Assembly (NCBI GenBank): GCA_002591745.1
Contig: PDLQ01000025.1
Coordinates: 1 to 64,000, forward strand
Origin: Lewinellaceae bacterium SD302
Lineage (GTDB): Bacteria; Bacteroidota; Bacteroidia; Chitinophagales; Saprospiraceae
Direction of reading: 5' to 3'
DNA: 64,000 nt
Shown here: in pieces, positions 59,365-64,000 of the stretch
How positions within the stretch are numbered: the stretch's first letter is position 1
Layout of the letters: the number at the start of each line of letters is the position of its first letter
The notes under the pieces: model-generated
Told to the model about the DNA's origin: nothing
What the model saw: only the letters and a program-made list of their open reading frames with translations
Database searches by the model: none
Made by a program: the position numbers and the translations under genes

Positions 59365-59464
59365 GGAATACGCCGCTCGGAGAGTGGCTACAACAAAACG
59401 GTCTACAATGTATTTTAGGGGAAGATATTTTGAGGTTTTAGCCGCTCGGAGAGCGGCGTATTCC
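59365..59464. repeat. Inverted repeat containing GCCGCTCGGAGAGCGGC
   Basis: GGAATACGCCGCTC (59365-59378) and GAGCGGCGTATTCC (59451-59464) are perfect complements. Each arm also holds the inner palindrome GCCGCTC-GGA-GAGCGGC, perfect at 59441-59457 and with one mismatch at 59372-59388. Confidence 0.8.
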
Positions 59465-59560
59465 AGATCAATCAATAGCCAGTCGAATGTACTGACGATG
59501 ATTTATTTCGTCGATGCTCTTCCTTGTCCGGTAGAAGAAAGTTTCAGCTTTAAACCAACC

Positions 59561-59577
59561 TTGCTACTTTGTTAGTC
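59561..59577 (-). repeat. Dispersed CAAAGTAGC-core repeat
   Basis: TTGCTACTTTGTTAGTC on the + strand, 23 bp before the MCE lipoprotein ATG. Confidence 0.75.
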
Positions 59578-59600
59578 ACAATCATCAAGACACGACTCAA

Positions 59601-60419
59601 ATGAAAAATTTTTCACTAGCCATTATCCTTTTAGTTGCACTTACCGCCTGCTCCACTGAATACCAGTACTACCTGGAGACGGATGATGCGAACGGTGTAG
59701 AGGAAGGCGCCAAAATTTACCGCCAGGGTGTGGAGATCGGCGAAGTGACCGAAGTGGAATTCGTGGATCGAAAAGTGCGCCTGTCCATTGAAACGGACAG
59801 TCCTCTGTTTGAGGATCAGGATTTCGACTTGGGTAGAGGGCCAGAAGGAGAACCCGCAGTAGAACTGGACGGCCCGGATCGTAATGCCGGAGAACTGGCC
59901 AGCGGGGAAACACTGGAAGATGGAGCATCTTTTGATTTTGATCTGGATGACGGCATGTCAGAGGTGTTCAAAGATGCCTTCGGAGCCGACGGTGAAAAGC
60001 TGGAAGAAAAAATGAAGGACATTTTCGGCGAGGACGGCGAAAAAATGGAAGTCAGAATTAAGGAGTTATTCGGTGAGGACGGTGAGAAACTGGAGGAGGC
60101 CGTGGAAAATATCCTGGGCAAAGACGGTGAAAAACTGGAAGCCGCTATTGAAAATGTTCTTGGCAAAGACGGCGAAAACATTAAGACTTCTATTGAAAGC
60201 CTGATCGGTAAAGACGGTGAGAAATTGCAGGAATCCATTGAGGCAATCATTGGCAAAGACGGTGAGAAACTGGAGCGCTGGGCCGAGGAATTCGGCGATG
60301 AATTTGAAGAACTCGGCGAGCGGATTGAAGCCGTGGACAAACTGTACGAGAAAGACTCGCCGGAATGGAAGCGGGAAATGAAAAAAGTAATGCAAGAATG
60401 GGCCGATAGCAGGAACTGA
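59601..60419 (+). CDS. MCE-domain lipoprotein with seven 15-residue repeats
   Basis: 272 residues. Lipoprotein signal MKNFSLAIILLVALTAC (C17). Residues about 31-70 (NGVEEGAKIYRQGVEIGEVTEVEFVDRKVRLSIETD) are an MlaD/MCE-type half domain, normally lipid-binding and periplasmic. Residues 127-231 are seven consecutive 15-residue units with consensus [FLI]-G-[EK]-D-G-E-K-L-E-E-[AS]-[IV]-E-x-[IL]. These are strongly acidic and probably helical. No MlaE/F partner is adjacent. The gene is followed after 48 bp by valS, which has its own promoter element. Function in lipid transport or envelope spanning is inference. Confidence 0.85.
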   Translation: MKNFSLAIILLVALTACSTEYQYYLETDDANGVEEGAKIYRQGVEIGEVTEVEFVDRKVRLSIETDSPLFEDQDFDLGRGPEGEPAVELDGPDRNAGELASGETLEDGASFDFDLDDGMSEVFKDAFGADGEKLEEKMKDIFGEDGEKMEVRIKELFGEDGEKLEEAVENILGKDGEKLEAAIENVLGKDGENIKTSIESLIGKDGEKLQESIEAIIGKDGEKLERWAEEFGDEFEELGERIEAVDKLYEKDSPEWKREMKKVMQEWADSRN

Positions 60420-60437
60420 TAGTCGGTTCGGTTGTGT

Positions 60438-60445
60438 TACCTTTG
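60438..60445 (+). promoter_or_regulatory. TAnnTTTG promoter element of valS
   Basis: TACCTTTG, 22 bp before the valS ATG; leader about 16 nt. Confidence 0.6.
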
Positions 60446-60467
60446 CGGACCGAAAATTTTCCTCCCC

Positions 60468-63191
60468 ATGAGTAAGCCGACCACTTACCAATCTTCCGCC
60501 GTAGAGTCCAAATGGTACCAGTACTGGATGGACCACGATTATTTCCGTTCTGAGCCCGACGAGCGCGAACCCTACACCGTCGTAATCCCCCCGCCCAACG
60601 TGACGGGTGTGTTGCACATGGGGCATATGCTGAATAACACAATTCAGGATATTCTGATCCGTAAAGCACGACTGGAAGGTAAGAATGCTTGTTGGGTGCC
60701 GGGAACGGACCACGCCAGTATTGCCACGGAAGCCAAAGTGGTGAAGAAATTGCGGGCCGAAGGTATCAAGAAGTCTGACCTGACGCGGGAGGAGTTCATG
60801 AAGTACGCCTTCGAATGGAAGGATAAGTACGGTGGTATCATCCTGGAGCAGTTGAAAAAACTGGGAGCCAGTTGTGATTGGAGCCGGACCCGTTTTACGA
60901 TGGAGGAGAGCCTCTACGATGCGGTGATCGAGGTTTTCGTTAAACTTTACAACGAGGGTAAGCTGTACCGTGGCCTGCGGATGACCAACTGGGACCCCGA
61001 GGCACAAACGGTACTTTCCAACGAAGAGGTCATTCACACCGACGAAAACAGTAATCTTTACCACGTTCGTTATCGGGTAGCCGGCACGACTGATGAGTAC
61101 ATTACCATTGCCACCAGCCGGCCCGAAACGATTATGGGTGACAGTGCCCTGGCCGTCCACCCGGATGATGAGCGATACACCAAATACCACGGCAAGAAGG
61201 TGATCGTACCGATGGTTGACCGGGAGATTCCGATCATTACCGACGATTACGTGACCATGGAATTTGGCTCCGGTGCGTTGAAGGTGACCCCGGCCCACGA
61301 CATGAATGACAATATGCTGGGCGACAAGCATAATCTGGAAGTCATTGACGTGTTAAATGCAGATGGCACACTTAGCGAAGCCGCTCAGCTGTTCGTCGGT
61401 ATGGACCGTTTCGAGGCCCGTACGGAAGTCATCAAGCTGCTAAAATCTACCGGCGACCTGATCGAGATCGAGCAATACCGCACGAGTGTAGGACGCAGCG
61501 AGCGGACCAACGCCGTTGTAGAACCCCGATTGACCTTGCAGTGGTTCGTTCGCATGGAAGAACTGAGCGCTACTGCCCTGGAAGCCGTACGCTCCGGCGA
61601 GGTGAAGTTTCACCCGGAGAACATGTTCAATATGTACCAAAGCTGGCTGAAGCCGGAGAATGTACGCGACTGGTGTATCAGCCGGCAGCTCTGGTGGGGA
61701 CAGCGCATTCCGGCCTGGTATTACGGTGAAGGGGAAGACCAAAAAGTATTCGTAGCCGAATCGGCTGAGGAGGCTCTAACCAAAGCCCAACAAGAATTGG
61801 GCAAACCCGATCTCGGTCTGAATGATCTTCACCAGGACGAAGATGTACTGGATACCTGGGCGAGTAGCTGGTTGTGGCCGATCTCGGTCTTTGACGGCTT
61901 CCGCGACCAGAAAGAACTGGAGTATTACTACCCGACCAATGATCTGGTAACGGGTTGGGACATCATGTACCTGTGGGTAGCCCGGATGGTGATGGCTGGC
62001 TATAACTTCAGCGAGGATCTGCTGGGTAAGGACTTCGTAGCCAAAAATGGCAAAATGCCTTTCCGTAACGTTTACTTCACCGGAATGGTGAGGGATGAGA
62101 AGCGGCGGAAAATGTCGAAAAGTCTGGGCAATAGCCCCGACGCTTTGGAACTGCTGGAAATTTACGGGGCCGACGGCGTCCGCTTCGGTATGCTGAGCAG
62201 TGCCGCAGCCGGTAACGACATTATCTTCGACGCACCTATAGACCCTAAAACGGGTGAGGTGAAGAACGAAAGTAAGCTATGTGACCAGGGCCGGAAATTT
62301 TGTAACAAGATATACAACGCCAACCGCCTGATCCAGGGCTGGGAGGTGGCCGATGACCGTAGTGTTCCGGAAAACGAAGCACTGGCGGCCGACTGGCTGG
62401 AAAGCAGGCTGAGTCAAGTCATCAAGGAAACCGACCGCCTGATGGGGGAGTACCGGATCAGCGAAGCGCTGATGGGGCTCTATAAATTCATTTGGGGAGA
62501 TTTCTGTAGCTGGTACCTGGAGGTGGTAAAGCCATCCGATGGCAAACTGAGCCGCAGTACCTACGATCGTACCATCAGCGCTTTCGAGCAAATGATGACG
62601 CTTTTGCACCCTTTTATGCCCTTCATCACCGAGGAGGTTTGGCACGAGTTACGGGATCGAAACGAGGGAGAAGATTGTATTGTCAGTTCCTGGCCAACCG
62701 CCGGTGCCGAAGACAAAGCTCTGCTGATCGACTTTGAACGACTGCAGCAATTGATCAGCAGTGTACGGGAAACCCGGAATAGCCGGGGCATCAAAGCCAG
62801 AGAACCCCTGGCTGCCTATATTCAACGAAGCGAACAGAGTGAAGCTACGTTGAGTCGTACGGGGTGGGCCGATGTAGTAAAAAAAATCGCCTACCTCGAT
62901 ACACTGGAACTGACTGATAAAGAGCCGGCCCAATCCGTCCGCTTCCTCACGGGGAACGACACTACCTACCTGGTGACCAATGAGACGATCGACGTAGAAG
63001 CTGAACGCGAGAAGATCACGTCGGAACTCAATCGCCTGCGCGGTCAACTCAAAGGTGTAGAGAAAAAACTGGCTAACGAACGTTTCGTCGCTAATGCTCC
63101 GGATAACGTCGTCGCCCACGAACGGAAAAAACTGGAGGACTTTACGGCCAAGATCGAGAGTCTGGAAGGGCAGTTGGGGGCTATGGGGTAG
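60468..63191 (+). CDS. valS: Valyl-tRNA synthetase
   Basis: 907 residues from the ATG at 60468 (MSKPTTYQSSAVESKWYQYWMDHDYF). HIGH-type HMGH lies at 50-53 and KMSKS in KRRKMSKSLGNSPDALELL. The editing domain (GSGALKVTPAHDMNDNMLGDKHNLEVID) and the C-terminal coiled coil (EREKITSELNRLRGQLKGVEKKLANERFVANAP) are visible. Length fits bacterial ValRS. It charges tRNA-Val. Bacterial class Ia; standard housekeeping gene. Confidence 0.97.
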   Translation: MSKPTTYQSSAVESKWYQYWMDHDYFRSEPDEREPYTVVIPPPNVTGVLHMGHMLNNTIQDILIRKARLEGKNACWVPGTDHASIATEAKVVKKLRAEGIKKSDLTREEFMKYAFEWKDKYGGIILEQLKKLGASCDWSRTRFTMEESLYDAVIEVFVKLYNEGKLYRGLRMTNWDPEAQTVLSNEEVIHTDENSNLYHVRYRVAGTTDEYITIATSRPETIMGDSALAVHPDDERYTKYHGKKVIVPMVDREIPIITDDYVTMEFGSGALKVTPAHDMNDNMLGDKHNLEVIDVLNADGTLSEAAQLFVGMDRFEARTEVIKLLKSTGDLIEIEQYRTSVGRSERTNAVVEPRLTLQWFVRMEELSATALEAVRSGEVKFHPENMFNMYQSWLKPENVRDWCISRQLWWGQRIPAWYYGEGEDQKVFVAESAEEALTKAQQELGKPDLGLNDLHQDEDVLDTWASSWLWPISVFDGFRDQKELEYYYPTNDLVTGWDIMYLWVARMVMAGYNFSEDLLGKDFVAKNGKMPFRNVYFTGMVRDEKRRKMSKSLGNSPDALELLEIYGADGVRFGMLSSAAAGNDIIFDAPIDPKTGEVKNESKLCDQGRKFCNKIYNANRLIQGWEVADDRSVPENEALAADWLESRLSQVIKETDRLMGEYRISEALMGLYKFIWGDFCSWYLEVVKPSDGKLSRSTYDRTISAFEQMMTLLHPFMPFITEEVWHELRDRNEGEDCIVSSWPTAGAEDKALLIDFERLQQLISSVRETRNSRGIKAREPLAAYIQRSEQSEATLSRTGWADVVKKIAYLDTLELTDKEPAQSVRFLTGNDTTYLVTNETIDVEAEREKITSELNRLRGQLKGVEKKLANERFVANAPDNVVAHERKKLEDFTAKIESLEGQLGAMG

Positions 63192-63225
63192 TGGATCTAA
63201 GTTGGGAAGCTTGCGGGAGTTAGTG

Positions 63226-63291
63226 TTAATGGGGCTTCCACGTATTTATATATTTATATGTTTTTATAAAAATACGTGGAAGCCCCATTAA
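63226..63291. terminator. Long hairpin terminator between valS and arsR-like gene
   Basis: A perfect 22-bp stem (63226-63247 with 63270-63291; outer arm begins TTAATGGGGCTTCCAC) around an AT-rich 22-nt loop. It serves both convergent genes. Confidence 0.88.
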
Positions 63292-63305
63292 CCCAAACCA
63301 GCAAA

Positions 63306-63617
63306 TCAACTCTCTTTCCAAAAACTGATCATCACTTCTCGCAAACTTCCCATTGTCAACGAATTTAGGACGAAACCGCTTTCACCATTTTCATTTCCTT
63401 TCACCTGGATGAGATCAGCGGCCTGTAATTTCTTAGTATGTTGACTAACTGTACTCTCTGCAAGGGGAATCTGCTTTTTTAGTTGTTCTAGCGTCATATG
63501 TTTACGTGCTCTCAGCAGTGCTACGATCCGTCGCCGTGCCGGATGCCCCAAGGCTTTGCAGCCATCGGCAAATACCCGCTCCTGGGTTTCAAATAAGTAT
63601 CGTTTCGCGTGTGCCAT
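63306..63617 (-). CDS. ArsR-family transcriptional regulator
   Basis: 103 residues. The winged helix is seen as FADGCKALGHPARRRIVALLRARKHMTLEQLKKQIPLAESTVSQHTKKLQAADLIQVKG. There is no clear metal-binding cysteine pair in the recognition helix, so it may sense something other than heavy metals. An inverted repeat ACGGGAAAACTCCCGT lies upstream (63638-63653), possibly an operator. Regulated partner not visible. Confidence 0.9.
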   Translation of the reverse strand: MAHAKRYLFETQERVFADGCKALGHPARRRIVALLRARKHMTLEQLKKQIPLAESTVSQHTKKLQAADLIQVKGNENGESGFVLNSLTMGSLREVMISFWKES

Positions 63618-63637
63618 CTTATTCTTTTTGGCTTCAC

Positions 63638-63653
63638 GGGAAAACTCCCGTTA
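63638..63653. promoter_or_regulatory. Possible ArsR operator
   Basis: ACGGGA-AAAC-TCCCGT, a perfect 6-bp inverted repeat 20 bp upstream of the regulator's start codon. Confidence 0.4.
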
Positions 63654-63735
63654 ACTCAATACCGAACGAGATTGGCCGATTCCACTTTTTAGAGTAATTA
63701 TTTTTCAAAAAAATAAAAGAGCGCTAAAATAAAAA

Positions 63736-63797
63736 CGCCCCATTCCAGCTGCGAAAGCTGAAATGGGGCGAAGGACGCGGCTAGAATTTTCTAGTCG
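63736..63797 (-). terminator. Tandem terminators downstream of a T9SS cargo gene
   Basis: CGCCCCATT (63736-63744) pairs with AATGGGGCG (63762-63770), with inner AGCT pairing. On the minus strand a TTTTT run follows. A second hairpin CGCGGCTAGAA/TTCTAGTCGCG (63776-63798) lies nearer the stop codon. Confidence 0.85.
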
Positions 63798-63814
63798 CGG
63801 GTAACGGATAAATA

Positions 63815-64000
63815 CTAGCGTGCCAGTACTACCCGACGGTAAGTAGACTCACCGTCTACTTTGATCCGCACCATGTAAACACCTGCAGCCTGACCGCTAA
63901 GGTCGAAGCTCAATTGCTCACTGATGGCTTGTGGGCGTTTTTGCTGGGTGATCGCCCGGCCGGTAACGTCCAGTACGGTCACTTCGAGGTTGCTGATGCC
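63815..64000 (-). CDS. C-terminal end of a type IX secretion cargo protein (partial)
   Basis: The last 61 codons of a leftward gene that enters from the right edge. The sequence (ISNLEVTVLDVTGRAITQQK..., LSFDLSGQAAGVYMVRIKVDG, YRRVVLAR) is a T9SS type A sorting domain, which directs the protein across the outer membrane by the Por/type IX system and is normally removed on secretion. Cargo identity lies outside the window. Confidence 0.9.
   Translation of the reverse strand, partial: GISNLEVTVLDVTGRAITQQKRPQAISEQLSFDLSGQAAGVYMVRIKVDGESTYRRVVLAR

Larger units (their letters stand above)
59313..59600. other. Intergenic region before the MCE lipoprotein gene
   Basis: 288 bp with no gene except the palindrome pair (59365-59464) and a repeat copy (59561-59577). 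Confidence 0.6.

Noticed and set aside
59363-59575. 70-codon ORF between the metallopeptidase and MCE genes
   Set aside because: It is made of the palindromic repeat and has no protein-like composition or start context.
301-59577. 19-bp repeat as a promoter -7 box (TACTTTG resembles TAnnTTTG)
   Set aside because: One base is missing between TA and TTTG, copies occur in both orientations and inside genes, and some are at gene ends. A promoter role for individual copies is not excluded.
60066-61331. 421-codon open frame opposite the MCE lipoprotein and valS
   Set aside because: It spans two clearly real genes on the other strand; its sequence is a shadow of their codon pattern.
1-64000. tRNA, rRNA or riboswitch genes
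   Set aside because: I looked through the longer intergenic stretches and saw no cloverleaf, T-loop motif or conserved riboswitch core.

Overview
The window looks like chromosomal DNA of a Bacteroidota bacterium, probably a Saprospiria/Lewinella-type marine organism. The evidence is Bacteroidota-type promoters (TAnnTTTG) in front of several genes, a type IX secretion C-terminal sorting domain at the right edge, an S46 dipeptidyl-peptidase, OmpA and other outer-membrane barrels, TPR-CHAT and PD40-amidohydrolase proteins, and base composition near 50% GC. The genus is inference. No rRNA, tRNA, CRISPR array or intact transposase was seen.

Layout: 1-3.3 kb holds a MITE-like element, a LuxR-type response regulator and an AT-rich pair (secreted protein plus membrane-anchored metallopeptidase). 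3.4-6.9 kb is a leftward sulfate-activation operon, cysC-cysD-cysN, with a small secreted protein between cysD and cysN. 7-9.1 kb carries a 1-Cys peroxiredoxin, a small basic membrane protein and a transglutaminase-like protein. 9.1-15.3 kb is an accessory block of three large proteins I cannot assign (649, 361 and 854 aa), arranged divergently around a 328-bp region with a palindromic MITE-like element and copies of a 9-mer, TATCCCCCT. 15.2-17.6 kb has a translationally coupled TetR/hydrolase pair with a clear operator. 17.8-32.6 kb is mostly housekeeping, envelope and transport genes (GlsB-like, CvpA, S41 protease, NAT, glycosyltransferase, large barrel protein, DoxX, ApbE, NhaC, GNAT). 32.8-42.3 kb has a PD40-amidohydrolase, superoxide dismutase, an OmpA-family protein and GT2 and GT39 glycosyltransferases. 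42.4-46.7 kb is an ECF sigma / membrane TPR / TPR-CHAT protease-like cluster. 46.8-64 kb holds an esterase, S46 peptidase, umuDC, a LysM protein, rpsU, ysxC, an acyltransferase, a voltage-gated cation channel, an amidohydrolase, a lipoprotein metallopeptidase, an MCE lipoprotein with seven 15-residue repeats, valS, an ArsR regulator and the end of a T9SS cargo gene.

The most unusual non-gene signal is a short dispersed repeat, consensus GRCTWNCAAAGTAGCMATG, whose 9-base core CAAAGTAGC occurs 19 times on the two strands, where about 0.5 is expected by chance. Twelve copies lie in the small intergenic fraction; seven lie inside genes, where they are read as K-V-A-M or L-Q-S-S. Some copies adjoin arrays of AATGNNNN octamers. 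Several other short palindromic repeat families sit between genes. All counts were made by eye.
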